Assembly: GCA_022823465.1 (NCBI GenBank)
Contig: JAJEHX010000001.1
Coordinates: forward strand, 50,329 to 114,328
Source of the DNA: Candidatus Latescibacterota bacterium
GTDB lineage: Bacteria > JAAXHH01
Direction of reading: 5' to 3'
Length of the DNA stretch: 64,000 nt
Positions 46,370 through 56,712 of the stretch are shown piece after piece; the first letter of the stretch is position 1, and each line of letters opens with the position of its first letter. Made by a program: the position numbers and the translations under genes. Under the pieces are notes generated by a model that was not told where the DNA came from, searched no databases, and worked only from the letters and a program-made list of their open reading frames with translations.

Positions 46370-46969
46370 ATGGGCGTGAACACAGTCGCGGATTACCGTG
46401 GCGTACCAATCGGCCGCAGGGTCCACGTCACCGGCAATAGTTGTTCCGGGAAAACCACCCTGGGGGCCGGACTCGCGGCCGTCCTCGACGTCCCCTTCGT
46501 AGAACTGGACGCCCTCAACTGGCAGCCCGGCTGGGTCAGCCTGGCCGAAACGGATCCCGCGGAACTGGAACGCCGCGTCGCCGATGCGACGGCCGGGGAA
46601 GGCTGGGTCGTCTCCGGTTCCTACATGTCCTTCTCCCGGCGGATCTTCTGGCCGCGCGTGGAAACGGTCGTATGGCTGGATCCGCCGATGCTTAGACTCC
46701 TCTGGCGCGTGCTGGCACGGTCATGGCGGCGCTGGCGGTCGAAAGAGTTGCTCTGGGGGACCAATTACGAGCGATTCTGGCCCAATCTGAAGGTGTGGAA
46801 CCGGGAAGACTCGCTGATCTGGTGGATCGTCACCCAGCACCGAAAGAAGCGCCGGCGTCTGGAGGCCTGCATGCAGGATCTCCAATGGCGGCACATCGCT
46901 TTTCTGCGACTTGGATCCAACGCGGAAATAGAAGCGTTTTCGCGCGCCGTGAAAGGAACCGGTACTTGA
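46370..46969 (+). CDS. P-loop kinase-like protein (adenylate-kinase-related, FlaR/topology-modulation type)
   Basis: A 199-residue ATP-binding protein. The Walker A is VHVTGNSCSGKTTLG, ELDALNWQPGW is the typical following segment, and GWVVSGSYMSFSRRIFWPRVETVVWLDPP is the FlaR/topology-modulation-type lid region. It ends in a basic, arginine-rich stretch. Members are annotated as kinases of unknown substrate. It starts 60 bases after methyltransferase A and is likely co-transcribed. The Shine-Dalgarno is weak, and another start within the first 15 residues is possible. Confidence 0.8.
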   Translation: MGVNTVADYRGVPIGRRVHVTGNSCSGKTTLGAGLAAVLDVPFVELDALNWQPGWVSLAETDPAELERRVADATAGEGWVVSGSYMSFSRRIFWPRVETVVWLDPPMLRLLWRVLARSWRRWRSKELLWGTNYERFWPNLKVWNREDSLIWWIVTQHRKKRRRLEACMQDLQWRHIAFLRLGSNAEIEAFSRAVKGTGT

Positions 46970-47056
46970 AAAGTGACTTTATTTGTGGTCGCTTATATCA
47001 GGCTAATTCAAAATTAAATATTGATTTAGCATAAAATCGTAAGTAGATTGAAGATC

Positions 47057-48241
47057 ATGATTGAACGAGATCTCTCCGCGGAGCTGAAGCATTCGGCATG
47101 CCAGTTTCCTTCGATTACACTTACCGGGCCCCGGCAGAGTGGCAAAACCACGTTATGCCGGTCACTGTTTCCCCGGCATGCCTACACAACCCTCGAAGCA
47201 ACGGACGTACGCTCTTTCGCAAGGGACGATCCCCGGGGATTCCTGGCTCAGTTCGCCGGAGGCGCCATCATCGACGAGGTACAGCGCGTCCCTGACCTGC
47301 TGTCCTATTTGCAGGGCGTTATCGACGACGAACCTGTGCCCGGCCGCTGGATCCTCACGGGTTCGCAAAACCTGTCTTTGCTTGAATCGGTCAGCCAGTC
47401 GCTTGCCGGCAGGACGGCTGTACATCATTTGCTTCCGTTGAGCCGCGGCGAGGTCGTACGTTTTGAACGTTTCCCTGCCACGCTCGAAGAGTCGCTGCTC
47501 GCCGGGACATACCCGCGTGTCTTCGATCGTGGCCTGGAACCTGCGGACTGGTTCAGGTCCTATGTCGCCACGTATCTTGAGCGCGACGTGCGCTCCATCA
47601 ACAACGTAGGCGACCTGACGACGTTTCAACGGTTCGTGGAGTTATGCGCGGGGAGAACGGCGCAACTGGTCAACTACTCGTCACTGGCCAACGACTGCGG
47701 CGTATCGCAGCCAACGGCCAAAGCCTGGCTCAGCATACTCGAGACCAGTTTTCTCGTTTTCCGCCTGCCGGCGTTTCACGCGAATATCCGCAAGCGACTC
47801 GTGAAGATGCCGAAACTGCACTTTTACGACACGGGTCTTGTCTGCTGGCTGCTGGGCATTCGCGCGCCCGGACAACTGCGAAACCATCCCCTGCGCGGCG
47901 CGATCTTCGAAACCTGGGTTGCATCGGAAATTACGAAACACCGGACCAACCAGGGCAGCCTCCGGGGGCTTAGCTTCTATCGCGACCGCAATGGCGCCGA
48001 AATCGATCTCATCATCGAACAACTCTCCCGTCGAACACTCGTCGAGGCAAAGTCGGCCGAAACGATATCATCGAATCTGTTCGCCGGAGCGCAAAGGGTC
48101 CAAAGGCATCTCGCCCGATCGGAACGCCCGGATTCCGTAGTCGTTGTCTACGGCGGCGACCAACTCCAACAACGCACCTCGGGGTGGCTGGTACCCTGGC
48201 ACGGACTTCACGAGGCGGATTTCTGGAAAGAGGGGCATTGA
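47057..48241 (+). CDS. AAA-type ATPase with DUF4143 domain
   Basis: A 394-residue protein of the common DUF4143 ATPase family. Walker A is TGPRQSGKTTLCR, Walker B GAIIDEVQRVPDL, and sensor-like TGSQNL follows. The C-terminal part has a PD-(D/E)xK-like array (NGAEIDLIIE, VEAKSAE). The role of the family is not settled, and its members are scattered by horizontal transfer. I start at the ATG at 47057; a TTG three codons earlier is open. The upstream 85 bases are strikingly AT-rich for this genome, compatible with foreign origin. Confidence 0.87.
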   Translation: MIERDLSAELKHSACQFPSITLTGPRQSGKTTLCRSLFPRHAYTTLEATDVRSFARDDPRGFLAQFAGGAIIDEVQRVPDLLSYLQGVIDDEPVPGRWILTGSQNLSLLESVSQSLAGRTAVHHLLPLSRGEVVRFERFPATLEESLLAGTYPRVFDRGLEPADWFRSYVATYLERDVRSINNVGDLTTFQRFVELCAGRTAQLVNYSSLANDCGVSQPTAKAWLSILETSFLVFRLPAFHANIRKRLVKMPKLHFYDTGLVCWLLGIRAPGQLRNHPLRGAIFETWVASEITKHRTNQGSLRGLSFYRDRNGAEIDLIIEQLSRRTLVEAKSAETISSNLFAGAQRVQRHLARSERPDSVVVVYGGDQLQQRTSGWLVPWHGLHEADFWKEGH

Positions 48242-48242
48242 A

Positions 48243-48839
48243 ATGCATCGATACGGGCTATTGGGGTCGAAACAGGTTGCCTTCTGCATCGTGCGTCTCG
48301 CCGTTTGTGTTGCATTCATACCCGTTGCCGCCCTGCCCGTCGTCTCCGTACCTGCGGTTACCGCGCAGGAAGACACCGAGGACAATACCATGTTCTGGTC
48401 TACGACACTGAAGATGATCCGCGCGAAGTTCCCTGGGGTCGTCCAGCTATCCACAGACAGCCTGCAGACCTGGCTCGACGAATCGGCGATGGCGGAGCGT
48501 CCGCTGCTCCTCGACGTGCGGGAAAAGGAAGAATACGAGGTCAGCCACTTGAAAGGCGCCGTTCCCGCCTTGACCGAAAAGGAGGCGCTGCAGGCGCTGG
48601 AAGGCGTTCCGCAGGAGACGCCCGTCGTGCTCTACTGTTCCGTGGGCTACCGGTCGTCGGAAATGGCCGGGTTCCTGCAGAAGAGAGGGTTCAAGAAGGT
48701 CTACAACCTGGAAGGATCGATCTTCGCCTGGGCCAACGAGGGCCGGCCCGTCTTCCGCGGAGACGAGCGCGTCCACAAAGTCCATCCCTACGACCGCGTG
48801 TGGGGCAAGTTGCTCAAGAAGGTGCTCCGGGCCAGGTAG
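48243..48839 (+). CDS. Exported rhodanese-domain protein
   Basis: A 198-residue protein with a signal peptide (VAFCIVRLAVCVAFIPVAAL, cleavage near VTAQE), so periplasmic. The rhodanese domain has LLLDVREKEEYEVSHLKGA and an active-site loop YCSVGYRSSEM with cysteine at about residue 132, indicating possible sulfur transfer. GAGGGG lies 7 bases before the ATG, which is one base after the ATPase stop, so translation is coupled. The pairing with an AAA/DUF4143 gene looks accidental. Confidence 0.87.
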   Translation: MHRYGLLGSKQVAFCIVRLAVCVAFIPVAALPVVSVPAVTAQEDTEDNTMFWSTTLKMIRAKFPGVVQLSTDSLQTWLDESAMAERPLLLDVREKEEYEVSHLKGAVPALTEKEALQALEGVPQETPVVLYCSVGYRSSEMAGFLQKRGFKKVYNLEGSIFAWANEGRPVFRGDERVHKVHPYDRVWGKLLKKVLRAR

Positions 48840-48873
48840 TGTGCGGATTCGAAGTGCCCTGCCGGTCCGCGCC

Positions 48874-48927
48874 ATCTCACGATTCGACGTTATCTCACGA
48901 TTCGACGTTGTCTCACGATTCGGCAGT
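48874..48927. repeat. Three 18-base tandem copies at the end of a methyltransferase gene
   Basis: ATCTCACGATTCGACGTT at 48874 and 48892 is followed by a diverged third copy at 48910. On the minus strand each copy contains the codons GAA TCG TGA, so the real stop (48913-48915) is copied twice downstream. The unit is a multiple of three. Confidence 0.85.
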
Positions 48928-49740
48928 TTTCTTCCGACCCACCAGCAACAGATTGGCAGGCATTTTCTCTAACGGCGTACCGCCCTCCCAGTCCTGGTTC
49001 CCGTCACCATACTCCTCCAGGGCCACGAGTTCGCATCCCCCTTCAAGCAGCGCGCGGGTCATGTCCGAAACCGTCCAGTGGAATTCATAGCTCGGGAGCG
49101 GTTCGGTACCGTCGGGCAGTTCCTCGGACCGGTCATAGGTAAAGGGACCGTGATCGAAGTAATGGAATGCCTGCTTCAGCGGTACTGAATCGTGTTTCCA
49201 CAGCCTGCGGAATGGATGGTACTCGTTGACCATGAAGAGACCGCCGGGTCTGAGAATCCGAATGCCCTCCCCGTAGTAGCGCTTCAGGTCGGACACCCAT
49301 ACGGCGACGTGGCCTCCCGTGTACACGATGTCGAATCCGACGTCCGGCGGACCGCTTGGACCGCCTGGACCGCCTGGATCGTCCGGACTTTCCAGACAGC
49401 CCAGATCGGTTACATCCGCCTGGAGAAACCGGATCTCGAGACCGAGTTCACCCGCTCTTTCGGCGGCAATGTTCAACTGGGTTTGCGAGATATCCACGGA
49501 AGTGACCCGGGCCCCGGCGCCTGCCAGGGCGAAGGCCACCAGGTTGTCTCCGCTGCCCAGCACGCAGACGGACCGGCCGGACACGTCGCCCAGGTATTTC
49601 ATCTCGACGTCGTCCAGCGCGAGGTGGATGTTGTCCGGGATGCTCCGCCAGTCCACCCTGGCGTCGATCTCCGCCTGCCATCCGGCGGAAGCGGCGTCCC
49701 ACCCCCTGCGATTCGCCTCGTGCATGGGATGTCGGCTCAT
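48913..49740 (-). CDS. Class I SAM-dependent methyltransferase B
   Basis: A 275-residue methyltransferase paralogous to A at 45435. The SAM motif is VCVLGSGDNLVAFALAG, followed by TSVDISQTQLNIA and FLQADVTDLGCL, then RILRPGGLFMVNEYHPFRRLW and YEFHWTVSDMTRALLEGG. Between the SAM core strands it carries a low-complexity insert rich in glycine and proline (DDPGGPGGPSGPPD), encoded by short imperfect repeats near 49345-49395 and absent from A. AAAAGGAAA precedes the ATG. Substrate unknown. Confidence 0.85.
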   Translation of the reverse strand: MSRHPMHEANRRGWDAASAGWQAEIDARVDWRSIPDNIHLALDDVEMKYLGDVSGRSVCVLGSGDNLVAFALAGAGARVTSVDISQTQLNIAAERAGELGLEIRFLQADVTDLGCLESPDDPGGPGGPSGPPDVGFDIVYTGGHVAVWVSDLKRYYGEGIRILRPGGLFMVNEYHPFRRLWKHDSVPLKQAFHYFDHGPFTYDRSEELPDGTEPLPSYEFHWTVSDMTRALLEGGCELVALEEYGDGNQDWEGGTPLEKMPANLLLVGRKKTAES

Positions 49741-49767
49741 GCCTGTTTCCTTTTAGATCCTGCAGTC

Positions 49768-50550
49768 TCAGGCCCTCCTGGCCGCCCACACCTGCTCGTG
49801 ACCATGCTGGAACGGGCCGCGCCGGAAGTCTCCGTAGAGTGCTTCGACCTCATATCCGCAGAGTTCCAGGAGGTGCTGCATCTCGAATCGGTGCACATAG
49901 CGCAGATACACCGGGGTGGTGGTCTTCGAAAGCACCCGGCCCTCGTCGTCCACTTCTTCGAAGAACCGGTGTTCCTCCAAAGTCTGCTCCAGTGGATCGT
50001 ACCGGCGCGTACCCGATACCAGGACACGGCGTCCCGTTTCAGGATGGGAGAACGATCCCATGTGGCTCAACGAACGTCCCAACGGCCTCATGTAGGCGGC
50101 GATCAACTCGATGCTCGGATCGAATACGTTGAAAACCAGCCGGCCCCGGTCCGTCAGATGTTCGCGGATGCGTGTCAGGGCCCGGCGCTGGTCGTCGGGG
50201 GTCATCATGTGCAGGAATGCGCGGTACGGGATGATCGCCAGCGGAAAGCGCCGTTCCAGGCTGAACGTACGCATATCGCCCTCGACAATCTGAATGCGCC
50301 GCTGCGTATCGTCCGGCAGTGCCGCGGCCTTGCGACGCGCCACCTCCAGCATCGCCGGCGCCCGGTCCAGTCCGACGATGGACACGCCCGACTCGGCGAT
50401 CGGGATCATAATCCGGCCGGTCCCGCAAGCGATCTCCAGGACCGGGCCATCCGCCCTGGCGGCTTCCTCCACGTAGAACGCCTCGTCACCGTCGAGTCCC
50501 GTCGAGAAACTGTCGTACAGGCCGGCGTCCGTCCTGTCGTATTCCGACAC
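49768..50550 (-). CDS. Class I SAM-dependent methyltransferase C
   Basis: A 260-residue methyltransferase with SAM motif PVLEIACGTGRIMIPIAESG, acidic VGLDRAPAMLEVARR, VEGDMRTFSL and a C-terminal WAARRA. The frame opens 13 codons earlier with another GTG, but AAGGAGG sits 7 bases before the GTG at 50550, so I start there with VSEYDRTDAGLYD. It is not obviously close to A and B. It starts the minus-strand pair C-B, with 27 bases between the genes. Substrate unknown. Confidence 0.85.
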   Translation of the reverse strand: MSEYDRTDAGLYDSFSTGLDGDEAFYVEEAARADGPVLEIACGTGRIMIPIAESGVSIVGLDRAPAMLEVARRKAAALPDDTQRRIQIVEGDMRTFSLERRFPLAIIPYRAFLHMMTPDDQRRALTRIREHLTDRGRLVFNVFDPSIELIAAYMRPLGRSLSHMGSFSHPETGRRVLVSGTRRYDPLEQTLEEHRFFEEVDDEGRVLSKTTTPVYLRYVHRFEMQHLLELCGYEVEALYGDFRRGPFQHGHEQVWAARRA

Positions 50551-50680
50551 GTCCTTTCCTCCTTGAAAAAAGGCTTTATCTTCGTCCACGCATAGACATG
50601 CTCAGGCGTCACTGCAACAGCACACCAGACTGGATGCAGAATTTCCAGGACCCACGTCAGGCGTTTCGATCTCTTCATAT

Positions 50681-50709
50681 ATTATATCGGTTGATTTCGC
50701 TATTGTCCC
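50681..50709 (-). promoter_or_regulatory. Promoter of the methyltransferase C-B pair
   Basis: On the minus strand, GGGACA (50704-50709) and a perfect TATAAT (50681-50686) are 17 bases apart. The GTG at 50550 lies about 130 bases downstream. Confidence 0.65.
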
Positions 50710-50849
50710 AATTTTACTTCAGTTCATGTCCGGATCCCGCAATGTAACAACGCGGCGGTCCAAGTGGCGGGATTTCGACGGCAAAAGCGGGGTTCCGCCT
50801 CGTAAGGATCACATTGGCACGCCTGTCTCACCACGATCAAGGATCATCT

Positions 50850-51812
50850 ATGCCTGACCGCTTGCGCATCGTCATACCCGGGGACGACCCACCGCAGATG
50901 CAGGGATCGCCCCACCTGGAACGCCTTGAAGCCTACGGAGAAGTTGTCCTCCACGCCGATCGTCCCGAGACGGCGGAAGAGAAACTCAAGCGGGTCCGGG
51001 GCGCCGGGGTCATGATCAATTCCAGGGGACTGGTAAAATGGCCCGGGGACGTGCTGCGGGCCCTGCCGGACCTTCGCATGATCGCGACCTGTTCCATCGG
51101 CGTCGACAGCTTCGATCTGGAAGCGGCGCGCGATTGCGGCATCATCATCTCCAACCAACCCGGACGGACGGCGCCGGTCGTGGCGGAACACACCTTCGGC
51201 CTGATGTTCGCCCTCGCGAAGAGGGCGGCGTACTTCACGGGCGCCATGAAAGCAGGTCAGTGGCCCCGGCTGGACGCCTGGTACCTCAGGGGAAAGACGC
51301 TCGGCGTCATCGGGACGGGTCCCATTGGATCGGAGATGGCGAAGTTGGCGGGAAGCGTGGGGATGGACGTGATCGCCTGGACGTACAACCCGTCCGATGA
51401 AAGGGCCGGGGAGATCGGGGTGACTTACGTTGAACTGGACGAACTGCTGCGTAGGTCAGACGTCGTATCGCTGCACGTCATGCTGACGGACGACAGCCGT
51501 TATATGATAAACAGTGCATCGCTGGCAGGCATGAAGCCGGGCGCGTTGCTGGTCAACTGCGGCCGGGGCGGCCTGGTGGATACGGATGCCTTGGTCGAAG
51601 CGCTCAGGTCCGGGCACCTGGGCGGCGCGGCCCTGGATGTATTCGAAACAGAACCGCTACCTGCGGATCATCCTCTGCTCGGCATGGATCAGGTCGTGCT
51701 CACGCCCCACTGCGCGGACATGACGCCCGAAGGGGTCGAGCTGCTCAACGAAGGCGCCGTGAACAACGTGATCGCCTTTCTAGAGGGTCGGCCGCAGAAC
51801 GTGGTGAAATAA
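50850..51812 (+). CDS. D-isomer-specific 2-hydroxyacid dehydrogenase
   Basis: A 320-residue NAD-dependent enzyme. The Rossmann motif is TLGVIGTGPIGSEMAKLAG; catalytic arginine is in LLVNCGRGGLVD, glutamate in ALDVFETEPLP and histidine in VVLTPHCADMTPEG. AAGGA lies 6 bases before the ATG at 50850. It is only distantly similar to the dehydrogenase at 6329-7363. Glyoxylate/hydroxypyruvate-type or phosphoglycerate-type activity is possible, but there is no C-terminal regulatory domain, so SerA function is unlikely. Confidence 0.88.
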   Translation: MPDRLRIVIPGDDPPQMQGSPHLERLEAYGEVVLHADRPETAEEKLKRVRGAGVMINSRGLVKWPGDVLRALPDLRMIATCSIGVDSFDLEAARDCGIIISNQPGRTAPVVAEHTFGLMFALAKRAAYFTGAMKAGQWPRLDAWYLRGKTLGVIGTGPIGSEMAKLAGSVGMDVIAWTYNPSDERAGEIGVTYVELDELLRRSDVVSLHVMLTDDSRYMINSASLAGMKPGALLVNCGRGGLVDTDALVEALRSGHLGGAALDVFETEPLPADHPLLGMDQVVLTPHCADMTPEGVELLNEGAVNNVIAFLEGRPQNVVK

Positions 51813-51854
51813 CTGCGTGGCGCGCTTTGTCCCGGTGGCGCGCATGGTCCCGCT

Positions 51855-52256
51855 TCAGGCCGGCGCGCGGTGCCGCGCTTCCCGTCCCTTGTCGGGCGTA
51901 GGATCCGTGACCAGGCCGTACATCTGCCTGCCTTCATGGTCTTCGGGCAGGTATTCGGTGATCGGCAGGCCTTCGGGGGTCACGAAAAGCAGGCAGTGGC
52001 AGTACTTCCAGATCTTCATCTCGTCGCAGGCGCAGACCCATTCGCGGCTGCGTTCCAGTTCGGCCTTCTTGTCGGGATAGAAATTACATGGGCACAGGGG
52101 CCGGCCCAGTTCGTCCACGTGGGCGGCGAGGCCCTTGACGACCGAATCCTTCACCTCCGCGTTCGGATGGGGCGAGGTGCCCGTCTTTTCCCAGTACTTG
52201 TCACAGTACTTCTCCATGCGCCGCATGCTTTTTTCGGATGGCTGCTGTTCGTTCAT
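51855..52256 (-). CDS. Ferredoxin-thioredoxin reductase catalytic-subunit-like protein
   Basis: A 133-residue cytoplasmic iron-sulfur protein. The cysteine pattern C...CPC-x17-CAC-x8-CHC (LCPCNFYP, WVCACDEM, KYCHCLLF) is the FTR catalytic-chain signature, in which a [4Fe-4S] cluster next to a disulfide reduces thioredoxin one electron at a time. The ATG at 52256 is preceded by GGAGAGG. No variable (alpha) subunit, ferredoxin or thioredoxin gene is adjacent. Such stand-alone FTR-like proteins occur in many non-photosynthetic bacteria. Confidence 0.87.
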   Translation of the reverse strand: MNEQQPSEKSMRRMEKYCDKYWEKTGTSPHPNAEVKDSVVKGLAAHVDELGRPLCPCNFYPDKKAELERSREWVCACDEMKIWKYCHCLLFVTPEGLPITEYLPEDHEGRQMYGLVTDPTPDKGREARHRAPA

Positions 52257-52277
52257 GGACCGCCTCTCCACTAAAGA

Positions 52278-52516
52278 TTACAGGTGGGACTCATCGATAC
52301 TCGCTGATTTCATCAAGTGTTTCTGAAGTCCACGTTTCAGGGGCTTATCTTTATGAACCGGGACGGAAATGTGAACAGACAACCTTCGACAGCCTCGTAG
52401 AGGTTGGTCAGCAATTCCTCGAAGGACTCCCCTTGCGTCGCGCATCCGGGGATAGAAGGTACTTCCGCCCAATATCCGCCTTCTTCCTCTTTATGAATCA
52501 CAACTTTCAGTTTCAT
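52278..52516 (-). pseudogene. Collapsed hicBA toxin-antitoxin pair
   Basis: The frame from the ATG at 52516 (behind AGGAAGG) reads [20 protein letters not shown] and on through [11 protein letters not shown], a canonical HicB antitoxin N-half. It then runs out of family pattern and stops. From the same place a second frame reads [20 protein letters not shown] to a stop at 52278, the C-half of a HicA toxin. The simplest reading is one deletion that removed the HicB DNA-binding end and the HicA N-terminus. Neither intact protein can be made. Confidence 0.8.
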
Positions 52517-52637
52517 GACAACCTTCCTCATCGTTCAAATTACAGTGCCTCATTGGCTTCGACGTAGGAACCGTTCGGCAGCGTTCGACGATATGCTTCG
52601 TCGACTGGCAAGACTCGTCCGGTACACTGCGCCCGCG

Positions 52638-52653
52638 GGGATACTCGTATCCC
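52638..52653. promoter_or_regulatory. Inverted repeat just downstream of the hicBA promoter (likely operator)
   Basis: GGGATAC (52638-52644) and GTATCCC (52647-52653) are perfect 7-base arms with a 2-base centre. It lies 15 bases past the -10 box on the minus strand, where a HicB-type repressor would block transcription. HicB DNA binding at inverted repeats is known for the family; use here is inference. Confidence 0.5.
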
Positions 52654-52667
52654 GGCTCTTACGCAGT

Positions 52668-52696
52668 AGTCTAAACGAAGACGTTGTCGATGTCAA
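52668..52696 (-). promoter_or_regulatory. Strong promoter of the hicBA remnant
   Basis: On the minus strand, a perfect TTGACA (52691-52696) and TAGACT (52668-52673) are 17 bases apart. It is still well-formed although the genes it served are broken. Confidence 0.75.
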
Positions 52697-52847
52697 CCCG
52701 TCGTCGGCATTTCGAACATCCCGGATGAACGCACGGTGCTTGCGATGATTTCGCTATCCGGTGCGGTTCGTGTCGCTTGTGCGGCGCAGTCGAAATACGC
52801 GCCTGGCCGAGTCGTCAGGAAAATAGCAGATCATATGCCGATTTATA

Positions 52848-52876
52848 TTGACTTTGCTTGTGACGCGGTATATCCT
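52848..52876 (+). promoter_or_regulatory. Promoter of the act-cox respiratory operon
   Basis: TTGACT (52848-52853) and TATCCT (52871-52876) are separated by 17 bases. The first gene starts at 52945, about 60 bases past the expected start point. All downstream genes to the window end follow with gaps of at most about 55 bases. Confidence 0.7.
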
Positions 52877-52944
52877 CCATGACTGTTGTTGAAAATCCGG
52901 TCATTCGTTGAAAAACGCATCAGAAAGAGACAGAACGAGTCCAT

Positions 52945-53613
52945 ATGCCGCAGATTTTTTCCCCTGCCGCCAATACGTGGCTCAAGGCGAGCATTGTCGG
53001 CGGGGCGCTTCTTCTGGTAACGGTTTTTGGCGTTATTTTCTATCTCGGATCTACCTCCTACGTTACCCGGCAGCACCAGGTAAGGCCCCAGCCCGTTCCC
53101 TTCAGTCACCGACACCACGTCAATCAGCTCGGTATCGACTGCCGGTACTGCCACGCGTCGGTCGAAACGAGCGCTTTCGCCGGCCTGCCGCCAACCAAGA
53201 CGTGCATGAGCTGCCACTCGCAGGTCTGGACCGACGCGCCGATGCTCGAACCGGTGCGCACCAGTTACGCGACCGGCGAGTCCCTCGAATGGACCCGGGT
53301 GCACGACCTGCCGGACTACGTGTATTTCAATCATAGTATTCATATAAACAAGGGCATCGGTTGTGAATCCTGTCACGGCGCCGTCAACGAGATGGCCCTT
53401 ATGTGGCAGGAGGAATCGCTGCAGATGATGTGGTGCCTGGAATGCCACCGCGACCCCGAGTCTTTCATTCGGGAACGGGCGGACGTGTACAAGTTCGAGT
53501 CCCAGCCAGATTACTCGCCGCCGGCCGACCAGATGGCCCTCGGCGCGCAGCTTATCCGGGGCTACCGGGTCAACAAGGATCAACTGGAAGACTGTTCCAT
53601 CTGTCATCGATAG
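52945..53613 (+). CDS. actA: Alternative complex III pentahaem cytochrome c subunit
   Basis: A 222-residue membrane-anchored multihaem cytochrome. One N-terminal TM helix (about 13-34) is followed by five CxxCH motifs (CRYCH, CMSCH, CESCH, CLECH, CSICH), matching the five c-type haems of ActA. Additional histidines such as SHRHHVN can serve as distal ligands. It should sit on the periplasmic face and receive electrons from the iron-sulfur protein ActB. First gene of the operon, behind its own promoter; the Shine-Dalgarno is weak. Confidence 0.92.
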   Translation: MPQIFSPAANTWLKASIVGGALLLVTVFGVIFYLGSTSYVTRQHQVRPQPVPFSHRHHVNQLGIDCRYCHASVETSAFAGLPPTKTCMSCHSQVWTDAPMLEPVRTSYATGESLEWTRVHDLPDYVYFNHSIHINKGIGCESCHGAVNEMALMWQEESLQMMWCLECHRDPESFIRERADVYKFESQPDYSPPADQMALGAQLIRGYRVNKDQLEDCSICHR

Positions 53614-53637
53614 TTGGCACAGCCACGGTATCGGACC

Positions 53638-56658
<3,021 letters not shown>

Positions 56659-56712
56659 ACCGAGGTTTAAAGAAGGCACGGCAAATCGACGCCGTGAAAG
56701 AGGAGTGGCTCC

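Larger units (their letters stand above)
52517..52944. other. Divergent regulatory region, 428 bases
   Basis: Between the hicBA remnant (minus) and the respiratory operon (plus). It holds two opposed promoters (52668-52696 minus, 52848-52876 plus) and an inverted repeat at 52638-52653. Short open frames on both strands lack Shine-Dalgarno sites and family resemblance, so I call no gene. Confidence 0.6.

Noticed and set aside
52515..52748. 77-codon plus-strand frame in the divergent region
   Set aside because: It is arginine-rich, lacks a Shine-Dalgarno and covers the hicBA promoter and operator on the other strand.
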